DNA from: an uncultured Candidatus Saccharibacteria bacterium
GTDB taxonomy: Bacteria > Patescibacteriota > Saccharimonadia > Saccharimonadales > Saccharimonadaceae
Direction of reading: 5' to 3'
DNA length: 9,645 bases
NCBI GenBank assembly: GCA_949070545.1
Contig: CARTQV010000026.1
Span: 1 to 9,645 of the forward strand
Position numbers and translations under genes: made by a program. Under the pieces are notes generated by a model that did not search any database, was not told the DNA's origin, and saw only the letters and a program-made list of their open reading frames with translations. Shown here piece after piece: positions 1 through 6,281 of the stretch; the first letter of the stretch is position 1; each line of letters starts with the position of its first letter.

Positions 1-64
1 ACCCAGCATGACCCAGAGTATTCTCATCGGGCAAATGAACCCACCCGCTGCGCACAAAGTCCAT
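1..64 (-). CDS. Start of an unidentified gene, cut by the left window edge
   Basis: On the minus strand an open frame runs from an ATG at 64 to the window edge with no stop for 21 codons, beginning MDFVRSGWVHLP. It follows the murA stop codon by about 40 bases on the same strand. An in-frame TAG lies just upstream, so the only starts are this ATG or a TTG at 73. An AGGTGG sequence (82-87) sits 8 bases before the TTG, while GAGG sits 3 bases before the ATG. A weak extended -10 (TGG-TATAGC, 76-84) could give the gene its own start. The fragment is too short to assign a family, and I do not recognise it. Its reality rests on position and frame only. Confidence 0.4.
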   Translation of the reverse strand, partial: MDFVRSGWVHLPDENTLGHAG

Positions 65-105
65 AAGCCTCAATTGCTATACCACCTAGGCAACGCTTAT
101 AGCCG

Positions 106-1716
106 CTAAATCTCTGTCAGTGGTCTTACATCGGCGCCAAGTTGGTTTAATCGGTTCGCAAAATCTTGGTAGCCACGATTGATCGAATATACATTCCTGA
201 GAATCGAAGTTCCCGGCGCCGCCAACATTGCAATCATCACAACGACCGCTGGCCTGAGTGCGGGCGGTGCAACCAACTCTGCTGCGCGCCAATTCGTTGG
301 CCCCTCAATATAAACTCGATGCGCATCAAGTAACTCTACTTTAGCGTTCAGATTTTCGAGATAAGTCAAATATACTGCGCGGTTTTCGAACACCCAATCA
401 TGAATCAATGTTCGTCCTTCCGCCGTCGCCGCAATCACTCCGAAAAACGGTAAATTATCAATATTCAGCCCGGGGAATGGCATCGGTGCAATTTTGTCGG
501 TTGGCGCCACGAGCCTCGACTTCTTAATCTTTAGATCCACCAGCCGTGTCCGTCCATTCGCGCTATAATACTCTGGCGATCGTTCGATAATTGCCCCCAT
601 GCTCTTCAAAATTTCAAGTTCAATCTCCAAAAACTCAATCGGCGTGCGTCGAATCGTCAGGTTCGATTTCGTCACTAGCGCCACCGCAATGAACGACATT
701 GCCTCAATCGGATCTTCTGCAGGCGCATATTCCACGTCCATATTAATCTCAGTTCGCCCTCGCACAACCAGCGTCGTCGATCCAACTCCTTGCACTTTTA
801 CGCCCATTTTCTCAAGAAAAAAGCATAAATCCTGCACCATGTAATTCGAACTCGCCCCAACAATTGTCGTCTCACCTGGATAAAGCGCTGCTGCCATCAA
901 GACATTTTCCGTCACCGTGTCCCCGCGTTCAATCAACACAATCCGCTTCGCCGGGAACTTCGGCCCTACTTGATCGATATTTCGTGGCATCTCCCCGCCC
1001 TTTGGCTTCAGAGTTGGTTTTAGCGGCGCCACAGTCGCGTTATAAAACCCACTGCAGTTCGTCGAGTCAACTTTCAATCCGAACGCCGATAATGCTCTGA
1101 GATGCGGCTCAACCGTCCGCGTCCCCAGTGTGCACCCACCTGCATAGGGAAGTTTGAACTTCTTGAATTTATGTAGTAACGGCCCCATAAACATCAAAAC
1201 TGAGCGCGTTTTTCGCGCCGCTGCGACGTCGATATTCTTGATATCTAATTCGTCTGGTGATATAATTTCTAAATCTGTCCCGTCATTAGTCCAACGACAT
1301 TTTACGCCCATGGATTCCAAAACTTCAATAATCCGAAAGACTTCCTCAATCCTCGCGACACGTTTCAGCCTCGTTGTTCCTGAATTCAAGAGCGATGCAC
1401 ACAGCAAGGCTACCGCCGCGTTTTTGCTTGTATTAATCGTCGCTTCGCCGTGCAACTCTCTCCCCCCATGGATTGAATAACTTTGCGAAACATTATCATT
1501 TACAGATAAGATTTGCCCGCCAAGCGCATCAGAAAGCTTCTTTACAAGTTCGAGTGAAATATTTTGGCGACCTTTTTCAATGCGATGAATCGCTGACTGG
1601 CTACTGCTGATTTTTTCCGCTAGTTGCGCCTGTGTCCAACCTCTTTCGAGGCGCAAGCGCTCCACAATTTGCCCAATCAAGGCTTGATAACTTGCCACTT
1701 TTTCTTTATCAGTCAT
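106..1716 (-). CDS. murA: XRE-type HTH domain fused to UDP-N-acetylglucosamine 1-carboxyvinyltransferase (MurA)
   Basis: MurA transfers enolpyruvate from PEP to UDP-GlcNAc, the first committed cytoplasmic step of peptidoglycan synthesis and the target of fosfomycin. Residues about 12-70 form an XRE/Cro-like helix-turn-helix (WTQAQLAEKISSSQSAIHRIEKGR), and residues about 80-536 are a full EPSP-synthase-fold MurA. Aligned by eye to E. coli MurA, the key residues are present: Lys98 and Asn99 (K22, N23), Arg171 (R91), the PEP-binding Cys195 in AGGCTLGTR (C115), Arg200 (R120), catalytic Asp420 (D305), Arg488 (R371) and Arg514 in INRGY (R397). The E. coli segment ENAAREPEI is replaced by a different one near residues 287-296. 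At 536 aa it is about 115 aa longer than ordinary MurA (about 420 aa), mostly because of the HTH. The ATG lies 7 bases after a -10 box, so the mRNA is probably leaderless. The Cys implies fosfomycin sensitivity, but this is inference. Confidence 0.93.
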   Translation of the reverse strand: MTDKEKVASYQALIGQIVERLRLERGWTQAQLAEKISSSQSAIHRIEKGRQNISLELVKKLSDALGGQILSVNDNVSQSYSIHGGRELHGEATINTSKNAAVALLCASLLNSGTTRLKRVARIEEVFRIIEVLESMGVKCRWTNDGTDLEIISPDELDIKNIDVAAARKTRSVLMFMGPLLHKFKKFKLPYAGGCTLGTRTVEPHLRALSAFGLKVDSTNCSGFYNATVAPLKPTLKPKGGEMPRNIDQVGPKFPAKRIVLIERGDTVTENVLMAAALYPGETTIVGASSNYMVQDLCFFLEKMGVKVQGVGSTTLVVRGRTEINMDVEYAPAEDPIEAMSFIAVALVTKSNLTIRRTPIEFLEIELEILKSMGAIIERSPEYYSANGRTRLVDLKIKKSRLVAPTDKIAPMPFPGLNIDNLPFFGVIAATAEGRTLIHDWVFENRAVYLTYLENLNAKVELLDAHRVYIEGPTNWRAAELVAPPALRPAVVVMIAMLAAPGTSILRNVYSINRGYQDFANRLNQLGADVRPLTEI

Positions 1717-1728
1717 ACTATTCAGTAT
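1715..1728. repeat. Inverted repeat across the murA promoter and start codon, possible operator
   Basis: ATACT-ATTC-AGTAT is a perfect inverted repeat with 5-base arms and a 4-base spacer. One arm covers part of the -10 box and the other covers the start codon. Short palindromes of this kind are typical targets of XRE/Cro-type dimers, and the downstream gene encodes such a domain at its own N terminus. Autorepression is an inference. A 5-base arm repeat could occur by chance in A+T-rich promoter sequence. Confidence 0.35.
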
Positions 1729-1732
1729 AGCA
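1724..1732 (-). promoter_or_regulatory. Extended -10 promoter of murA
   Basis: On the minus strand the sequence reads TGC-TATACT, an extended -10 with five of six consensus bases. Only 7 bases (GAATAGT) separate it from the murA ATG at 1716. With a normal -10 to +1 distance, transcription would begin at 1717 or at the A of the ATG, giving a leaderless message. No Shine-Dalgarno sequence is present and no clear -35 was found. Confidence 0.65.
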
Positions 1733-1754
1733 CATTTATATCACGAAGTGAATA

Positions 1755-2585
1755 TTATTTTCCACAAACTACGTCGTTAGCATGCACCCAACCTTCGACA
1801 CTACCTCCGTCTAGATACTCGCCATTTGTTGGTGCAACCCGCATAACACCCCCCTTCTCAATGTAGCTATCAATTGGGTCGGTCACCAAATATTCTTGGT
1901 CTTTCGGTCCGAAATCATGCGCTTTTACATACGCCACAATCTCTTTCAACAACTCTGGCGACATAATATATTTACTGACATTAATCAAATTCGAGGGTGC
2001 ATTTTCGATATCTGGCTTTTCCACGACTCCTGTCAGTTTTCCATCTTCTGCCGACAGAACACCATACTTATCAACTTGATCATGCGGTACCTCAACCCCG
2101 AGAATTGCTGATTCTCCCTCATTTTTGATCGCTTCAATTAGCGACTCGCTGGCAGATTTTCCACTCGGGTTCCAGATAAAATCGTCCCCCATAAAAACCA
2201 GAACCGGTTCATTAATGTCGAACTCTTCGACCGCCATCGCAATCGGTACCGCCGTTCCGTATTTTCCGGCTGGATCTTGCGTAATATAGTGAATCTTCAC
2301 ATTGTCGGGCAGAGTTTTTGCTAGTTTCAGCCGGTCCTCTTTCCCTCGCTCATTCAAATATTCATTTAATGCTACGTTATCCTGATAAAAAGCCTTCACT
2401 TGACAAGGTTCGACGTTCGAAATAATCATATAAATATCCGTCACCCCCGCTCGAATCAACTCTTGCACTGAATAATCCACGAGTGGCCGGTTTCCGACTG
2501 GCAACATTGACTTTTCGATAATCTTCGTAATCGGCAACCTGCGCGTACCCCACCCCGCAACCGGAATTATTGCTTTTGTAATCAT
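1755..2585 (-). CDS. galU: UTP-glucose-1-phosphate uridylyltransferase (GalU type)
   Basis: This enzyme makes UDP-glucose from UTP and glucose 1-phosphate for surface glycan and glycolipid synthesis in the cytoplasm. The N-terminal nucleotidyltransferase signature AGWGTRRLPITK (residues 10-21) and EKSMLP (24-29) follow the GalU pattern rather than the RmlA one. GDD (133-135) carries the metal-binding Asp, and VEKP (188-191) has the sugar-phosphate-binding Lys. The loop usually reading LGLGHAV is PAGKYGTAV here, and the normal Pro of IPKEMLP is Glu. The 276-aa length is slightly below that of E. coli GalU (about 300). I chose the ATG at 2585 because GGAGAG (2593-2598) lies 7 bases upstream. 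An upstream GTG at 2600 would add five residues but overlaps that ribosome site and has only a weak one of its own. Specificity for glucose 1-phosphate is likely but not proven by sequence. Confidence 0.87.
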   Translation of the reverse strand: MITKAIIPVAGWGTRRLPITKIIEKSMLPVGNRPLVDYSVQELIRAGVTDIYMIISNVEPCQVKAFYQDNVALNEYLNERGKEDRLKLAKTLPDNVKIHYITQDPAGKYGTAVPIAMAVEEFDINEPVLVFMGDDFIWNPSGKSASESLIEAIKNEGESAILGVEVPHDQVDKYGVLSAEDGKLTGVVEKPDIENAPSNLINVSKYIMSPELLKEIVAYVKAHDFGPKDQEYLVTDPIDSYIEKGGVMRVAPTNGEYLDGGSVEGWVHANDVVCGK

Positions 2586-2592
2586 AATTTTA

Positions 2593-2598
2593 CTCTCC
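2593..2598 (-). promoter_or_regulatory. Ribosome binding site that decides the galU start
   Basis: GGAGAG on the minus strand sits 7 bases before the ATG at 2585. It overlaps the alternative GTG start at 2600, which favours the ATG. Confidence 0.7.
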
Positions 2599-2616
2599 AC
2601 TCTTTAATCTGTCGCC

Positions 2617-2625
2617 ATTATAACA
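2617..2625 (-). promoter_or_regulatory. Extended -10 promoter of galU
   Basis: TGT-TATAAT on the minus strand is a perfect extended -10 in the 49-base gap between tilS and galU. Predicted +1 is near 2610, giving a leader of about 25 bases that contains the GGAGAG ribosome site. A TTGCGG further upstream is spaced 19 bases away and is a poor -35. galU therefore has its own promoter even though tilS lies just upstream on the same strand. Confidence 0.65.
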
Positions 2626-2649
2626 CAGATTCTCTATATTACCGCAAAA

Positions 2650-3531
2650 CTATAGTTTGAAGCTCGTTTTTGTGAATTTTATCAGGTTGTCGTTCGGCAA
2701 ATTGAACATTTTTCCAGACCCATAGCTTAAAATCGCTTGTCGAAAGTCCTCGAGCTGCGGTCTCGTCGCAGAAATCCCGACCCGAACTGTTCCCGCGCGC
2801 AATAATTCTAAAGCTACTTTCTTGCCTAGCTCATTTTTGTCCAATTCTTTGAACCATTCTCTCTCCCAAGTTCCACCTTTTTCAGGCAATAACTCGGCAA
2901 TAACTTGGTCGATTTCGTTTTTGAGGTTTTTTTGCTTTTTCCAAAGTTCATAAACCTGTAGTTTTTGTTCGAAACTCAGTGGCAAATTATTCATTCGATG
3001 ACGTATTCGGTTTCTTAAATATTCATCAGATGAATTAGTTTGATCTTCGCGAAATTCTAAGTTTCGTTTCGCTGTGTATTCCATAATTGCCGTTTTATCC
3101 ATCGGCTCGTAAAGTGTATTACTTTCCAAAAACGGTCGATAAACTCCCGCTCGATCCAACCCCGAGAGTCCTCGCCAACCTGTCCCGCGCACAAAATTAA
3201 TCGCAACAGTTTCAATCAAATCATCGAGGTGATGTGCCGTAAAAACCGTCGCAAACGGGTCGATATTGTCTAAAAAATTATAGCGCGCCATACGTGCCGC
3301 CGCTTCAGAAGCTTTCGTTCCGAGTTCTGCTTTTCCAAGTCGAAACTCTAGCCCGTATTCCTCCGCCTTACGTTGTACAAACTCCGCATCAAGTTTGGAA
3401 TTCGTGCGTATTCCGTGATCAAAATGCGCTACGATTATATCACCAGACGCATATTTTCTAGAGCAATATATCATATCGAGCATAACCATTGAATCTACTC
3501 CGCCCGAAACTGCTAGAATCTTTTTTGTCAT
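2650..3531 (-). CDS. tilS: tRNA(Ile)-lysidine synthetase, short form
   Basis: TilS uses ATP and lysine to convert C34 of the CAU-anticodon tRNA-Ile to lysidine, allowing AUA to be read as isoleucine. Visible motifs are the N-type PP-loop SGGVDS (residues 9-14), HFDHGIR (36-42), EAAARMARY (76-84), TAHHLDDLIET (98-108) and EDQTNSSDEYLRNRIRH (162-178). All are in the family order and include the residues expected for ATP and tRNA binding. At 293 aa it is much shorter than E. coli TilS (about 430 aa), so the C-terminal tRNA-binding domains are largely reduced. It diverges from lepA across 37 bases. The -10 box ends 9 bases before the ATG, so the leader is only about 3 bases and no usable Shine-Dalgarno spacing exists. 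Confidence 0.95.
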   Translation of the reverse strand: MTKKILAVSGGVDSMVMLDMIYCSRKYASGDIIVAHFDHGIRTNSKLDAEFVQRKAEEYGLEFRLGKAELGTKASEAAARMARYNFLDNIDPFATVFTAHHLDDLIETVAINFVRGTGWRGLSGLDRAGVYRPFLESNTLYEPMDKTAIMEYTAKRNLEFREDQTNSSDEYLRNRIRHRMNNLPLSFEQKLQVYELWKKQKNLKNEIDQVIAELLPEKGGTWEREWFKELDKNELGKKVALELLRAGTVRVGISATRPQLEDFRQAILSYGSGKMFNLPNDNLIKFTKTSFKL

Positions 3532-3540
3532 CCTGTCCTA

Positions 3541-3549
3541 ATTATATCA
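3541..3549 (-). promoter_or_regulatory. Extended -10 promoter of tilS
   Basis: TGA-TATAAT on the minus strand lies 9 bases before the tilS ATG. Predicted +1 is near 3534, leaving a leader of about three bases. It lies only 10 bases from the lepA -10 box on the other strand, so RNA polymerase is unlikely to occupy both at once. Confidence 0.6.
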
Positions 3550-3553
3550 AATA

Positions 3554-3562
3554 TGTTATAAT
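3554..3562 (+). promoter_or_regulatory. Extended -10 promoter of lepA
   Basis: TGT-TATAAT is followed by six bases (TAGCGA) and then the lepA ATG. Predicted +1 coincides with the A of the start codon, so the message should be leaderless. There is no Shine-Dalgarno sequence and no -35 resembling TTGACA. Confidence 0.7.
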
Positions 3563-3568
3563 TAGCGA

Positions 3569-5383
3569 ATGGACCCGAACAAAATTCGCAATTTCTGCAT
3601 CATTGCCCACATCGACCATGGCAAATCGACCATCGCCGATCGCATGATGGAGTTGACTGACACGGTCTCGAAGCGCGAGATGAAGTCTCAACTGCTCGAT
3701 TCAATGGAGCTTGAGCGCGAAAAGGGAATAACAATTAAGCTTGCTCCTGTGCAAATGAAATGGCAGGGGTATCTTCTGAACCTAATTGACACTCCAGGGC
3801 ATGTTGATTTTTCTTATGAAGTTTCACGTTCGCTTCAGGCCGTCGAGACGGCGGTGCTGGTTGTCGATGCAACTCAAGGCATTCAGGCTCAAACCCTCGC
3901 CAATGTCTATCTTGCCCTCGAGCAAAATCTATATATCATCCCAGTCATCAATAAAATTGATCTTCCTGCGGCCGATGTCGAAAAAGTTTCAGCCCAGATT
4001 ATGAACTTGCTTGGTTGCAAGCGAGAAGAGATTATTCTCGCCTCCGGAAAAACCGGCCAAGGCGTTTCTGAAATCCTTAACACGATTATTAAAAACGCCC
4101 CTGCCCCAGTTGGGGAAACTAAAGCCGCGTCTCGAGAAAGAGATGGGCTGGCTTCTCTAACTGGGACGAGGGCTCTGATTTTCGATTCATATTTCGACGA
4201 TTATCGTGGAGTTGTCCTCTACGTTCGTATTTTTGATGGTTCAATTCCGAAAAACTCCGAAATCCGTATGATGGCTGCCCAAACGAACGGGCTTGCACTC
4301 GAAGTTGGCGCCTTGACTCCGAAAATGACACCTATGGATAGCCTCGACGAAGGGAATATCGGCTACATCGTAACAAATCTCAAGACTACCCGTGAAGCAA
4401 AAGTTGGTGATACAGTGACGCTTGTGAAAAAACCTGCCACCACGCCACTACCAGGCTACAAAGATGTTCTGCCTTTTGTCTATGCAGGATTTTTCCCTGT
4501 GTCAAACGATCAATACCAGACCCTGAAGGACGCCGTCGAAAAACTCGCCCTTTCCGACTCTGCACTTCATTTTGAACCTGAGAATTCGCCCGTCCTCGGC
4601 TTCGGTTTGCGCATAGGTTTCCTCGGTATGCTCCATATGGACATTATTAAAGAGCGTCTCGAGCGCGAGTTCAAACTCGACCTTGTCGTGACAAACCCTA
4701 GCACGAATTACGAGGTAACTTTGAGCGACGGAGAAAATCTCGACATCCGTTCCGCGGCCGATTTGCCCGACGCATCGACGATTATGGAAATTCGTGAACC
4801 TTGGGTGAAAGGTGAGATCATTCTGCCCCAGAATATGATCGGCGGCGTTCTGAATCTCATTAATGAAAAACGTGGACACCAGACCAATCTCAGTTACATC
4901 GAAGATCGCGCCATCATCGATTTTGAAGCACCAATGGCTAATCTCTTGACTGATTTTTACGACCAGTTGAAGAGTATTACTTCTGGCTATGCCAGTTTCA
5001 ACTACGAACTCGCCGATTATCGTCCCGAAGATTTGGTGCGGCTCGATTTCCTTGTCGCAGGGAATCGTATCGATGCGCTGAGCCTCATGTGTCATCGTTC
5101 CGAAGCTGACGCACTTGGACGCGAAATCACGAAAAAGTTAAAATCAGTGATTCCACGCCAAAATTATGAAGTCGCGCTCCAAGCCGCGATTGGTGCAAAA
5201 ATTATTGCTCGCGAGACGATCGGTGCTTATCGCAAAGACGTCACAGTGAAAATCCATACCGGTGACCGTGACCGCAAAGCAAAGTTACTCGAAAAGCAGA
5301 AAAAAGGCAAAGCGCGCATGAAGCGCTTTGGGAAAGTTGATATCCCATCTGAGGCCTTTACGGTTATGCTAAAGCGCGATTAA
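3569..5383 (+). CDS. lepA: Elongation factor 4 (LepA) GTPase
   Basis: LepA/EF4 is a ribosome-binding translational GTPase related to EF-G, implicated in back-translocation, stalled ribosomes and initiation or biogenesis quality. The G domain shows G1 AHIDHGKST (residues 13-21), the switch I-like EREKGITIK (49-57), G3 DTPGH with the catalytic His (74-78) and G4 NKID (128-131), followed by ASGKTGQG. The LepA-specific C terminus is intact, ending KLLEKQKKGKARMKRFG and then a basic-to-acidic tail. At 604 aa it matches the usual length of about 600. The start is fixed by conserved N-terminal sequence beginning six residues before the first motif and by the -10 box six bases upstream. Nothing is missing. 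The 3' end is 27 bases before the next start codon. Confidence 0.98.
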   Translation: MDPNKIRNFCIIAHIDHGKSTIADRMMELTDTVSKREMKSQLLDSMELEREKGITIKLAPVQMKWQGYLLNLIDTPGHVDFSYEVSRSLQAVETAVLVVDATQGIQAQTLANVYLALEQNLYIIPVINKIDLPAADVEKVSAQIMNLLGCKREEIILASGKTGQGVSEILNTIIKNAPAPVGETKAASRERDGLASLTGTRALIFDSYFDDYRGVVLYVRIFDGSIPKNSEIRMMAAQTNGLALEVGALTPKMTPMDSLDEGNIGYIVTNLKTTREAKVGDTVTLVKKPATTPLPGYKDVLPFVYAGFFPVSNDQYQTLKDAVEKLALSDSALHFEPENSPVLGFGLRIGFLGMLHMDIIKERLEREFKLDLVVTNPSTNYEVTLSDGENLDIRSAADLPDASTIMEIREPWVKGEIILPQNMIGGVLNLINEKRGHQTNLSYIEDRAIIDFEAPMANLLTDFYDQLKSITSGYASFNYELADYRPEDLVRLDFLVAGNRIDALSLMCHRSEADALGREITKKLKSVIPRQNYEVALQAAIGAKIIARETIGAYRKDVTVKIHTGDRDRKAKLLEKQKKGKARMKRFGKVDIPSEAFTVMLKRD

Positions 5384-5395
5384 GTAGGAAAGGTA

Positions 5396-5404
5396 TGTTA
5401 TAAT
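5396..5404 (+). promoter_or_regulatory. Extended -10 promoter of the 225-aa membrane protein gene
   Basis: TGT-TATAAT, followed by six bases (ATTACT) and ATG, repeats the exact geometry seen in front of lepA. Predicted +1 is the A of the ATG at 5411, so this message too should be leaderless. The purine-rich AGGAAAGG at 5386-5393 lies 17 bases from the ATG, too far to act as its ribosome site. Confidence 0.65.
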
Positions 5405-5410
5405 ATTACT

Positions 5411-6088
5411 ATGGATAGTAAAGCAGATAACTCTAAGAGCAAACAACAAATCAAAAATATAATTTTATATGCTACGGTTGCCGTGTTGGTTTCGAGTGCG
5501 CTTCTAGCTATCTTTATGATTTTCTTCGGTGATATAGAAACTATCTTGCAAGTTTTCTGCACGCTAGCGATTATTTATGTTATCACTATTTTGACGACGG
5601 CGAACCTGCCGAGACTCGGTTCTCCTGCTATGGTGAAGCGCGTCTTTGCTCTAGCCTCGATGGTTCTCAACTTGTTTTGGGGCATTCCCTGGATTTTAAT
5701 TATTTGGGGATGCTTTGCAGATTATAATGTTGCGCGCGTAGTTTGGCAGGTTGTGTGGACCTTCCTCGCGACTTCAGTTTTCTGCTTGACGATGGCTATG
5801 CAGTTGCCAATTTCAAAAGTCTGGACTGGTTTGAAGAAAGTCCAACAATCTATTCCAGTAACTTTATCGATCTATCTTTATATTAACGTAATCGTCTACG
5901 TCTGGACCGAGTCGACCTCGATATTGACCGGTGAACTACTCGCGAAATTAATCGGCTCCGAGCTAATTCTTCTACTATTACAATGGGCGGTGCCAGCAAT
6001 TTTACTCCACGGGAACAAACCAAGTAGTGATCCTGCGAAAGATAATGCTAAAAATAACCCTGCCGACAGTACTAAAAAAGCGTTGTAA
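5411..6088 (+). CDS. Integral membrane protein of unknown function, about six helices
   Basis: I do not recognise a family. The 225-aa product has a short charged N terminus rich in Ser, Lys and Asp. About six hydrophobic segments follow, near residues 17-40, 44-64, 79-100, 109-132, 148-166 and 174-199. The last 25 residues are hydrophilic and rich in Lys, Asp, Asn and Ser, probably a cytosolic tail. Tryptophans cluster in segments three to five. No catalytic or ATP-binding motif and no cleavable signal peptide is apparent. The gene sits on the same strand between lepA and the MATE fusion but has its own -10 box and a terminator-like hairpin after it, so it is likely a single-gene unit. A small transporter or an envelope protein is possible, but no role can be assigned. 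Confidence 0.8.
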   Translation: MDSKADNSKSKQQIKNIILYATVAVLVSSALLAIFMIFFGDIETILQVFCTLAIIYVITILTTANLPRLGSPAMVKRVFALASMVLNLFWGIPWILIIWGCFADYNVARVVWQVVWTFLATSVFCLTMAMQLPISKVWTGLKKVQQSIPVTLSIYLYINVIVYVWTESTSILTGELLAKLIGSELILLLLQWAVPAILLHGNKPSSDPAKDNAKNNPADSTKKAL

Positions 6089-6125
6089 TTTTTACAACAA
6101 AGATGTCCAGAATCTGGTTTTTTGT
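6082..6125 (+). terminator. Terminator-like hairpins after the membrane protein gene
   Basis: Two inverted repeats follow one another. GTTGTAA-TTT-TTACAAC (6082-6098) spans the stop codon. CCAG-AAT-CTGG (6107-6117) is followed by six T (6118-6123). The second stem can be extended by pairing ACAAAGA (6097-6103) with the T-run, giving a longer A/U-flanked hairpin. The GC core is only 4 bp, so termination may be weak. The next promoter starts where this element ends. Confidence 0.5.
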
Positions 6126-6133
6126 GCTAGAAT
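6125..6133 (+). promoter_or_regulatory. Extended -10 promoter of the MATE-kinase gene
   Basis: TGC-TAGAAT is an extended -10 that directly abuts the preceding T-run. Predicted +1 is G6140 or A6139, leaving an untranslated leader of about 142 bases. This is in strong contrast to the leaderless genes nearby. Confidence 0.5.
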
Positions 6134-6137
6134 ACAA

Positions 6138-6267
6138 AAGTTGACCCAGCTATGGTATCGAAAAGCGTAGAATCGTCAACTTACGCATTCTTGTAAGTCC
6201 AGCCTCATTTTCGGCGTGCAAAGAATCCGGCCCTAACCCCGGGTTATTTCTAAAGTCATTAAAATAA
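6138..6267 (+). ncRNA. Structured 5' leader of the MATE-kinase gene, possible riboswitch
   Basis: Several helices can be drawn by hand. P1 is AAGUUGAC (6138-6145) with GUCAACUU (6175-6182), of which six pairs follow the predicted +1. Inside it P2 pairs CUAUG (6150-6154) with CGUAG (6166-6170), leaving the loop GUAUCGAAAAG. P3 pairs ACUUAC (6179-6184) with GUAAGU (6193-6198) and competes with the foot of P1. A short GCC/GGC stem (6202-6204 with 6213-6215) overlaps UUUUCG (6208-6213), which is perfectly complementary to CGAAAA (6159-6164) in the P2 loop. A last hairpin pairs AAUCCGG (6224-6230) with CCGGGUU (6239-6245). No T-run follows, so any control would probably act on translation. It matches no riboswitch consensus I can recall. 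The mepA motif (guanidine-IV) is the obvious one to test, given the downstream MepA-type gene. Confidence 0.45.
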
Positions 6268-6275
6268 AGAAAGGA
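6268..6275 (+). promoter_or_regulatory. Ribosome binding site of the MATE-kinase gene
   Basis: AGAAAGGA lies 6 bases before the GTG at 6282. It supports that non-ATG start and shows that this gene uses ordinary Shine-Dalgarno initiation. Confidence 0.7.
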
Positions 6276-6281
6276 TTTTTC

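Noticed and set aside
1..105. A tRNA in the gap after murA on the minus strand
   Set aside because: No acceptor stem, T-loop (GGTTCRA) or anticodon arm can be drawn. The short AAGC/GCTT and TTGC/GCAA pairings do not make a cloverleaf.
599..1480. Several plus-strand open frames opposite murA
   Set aside because: All are antisense to a conserved enzyme, are rich in Ser and Pro as expected from complement reading, and lack initiation signals.
2598..2600. GTG at 2600 as the galU start
   Set aside because: The better-spaced GGAGAG serves the ATG at 2585, and the family normally starts right before the KAIIPVAG strand. The GTG overlaps the ribosome site.
4502..5095. 197-codon open frame on the minus strand inside lepA
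   Set aside because: It lies antisense to a fully conserved lepA, has no promoter or ribosome site of note, and its product resembles no family. It is a shadow of the lepA codon pattern.
5386..5403. AGGAAAGG followed by ATG-TTA-TAA as a ribosome site and tiny leader peptide
   Set aside because: The spacing to that ATG is one base and the frame is two codons. The sequence is better explained as the end of the lepA region plus a -10 box.
6236..6250. Hairpin AAUCCGG/CCGGGUU as an intrinsic terminator in the MATE leader
   Set aside because: It is not followed by a T-run. The next bases are A-rich and lead into the ribosome site, so transcriptional termination there is unlikely.
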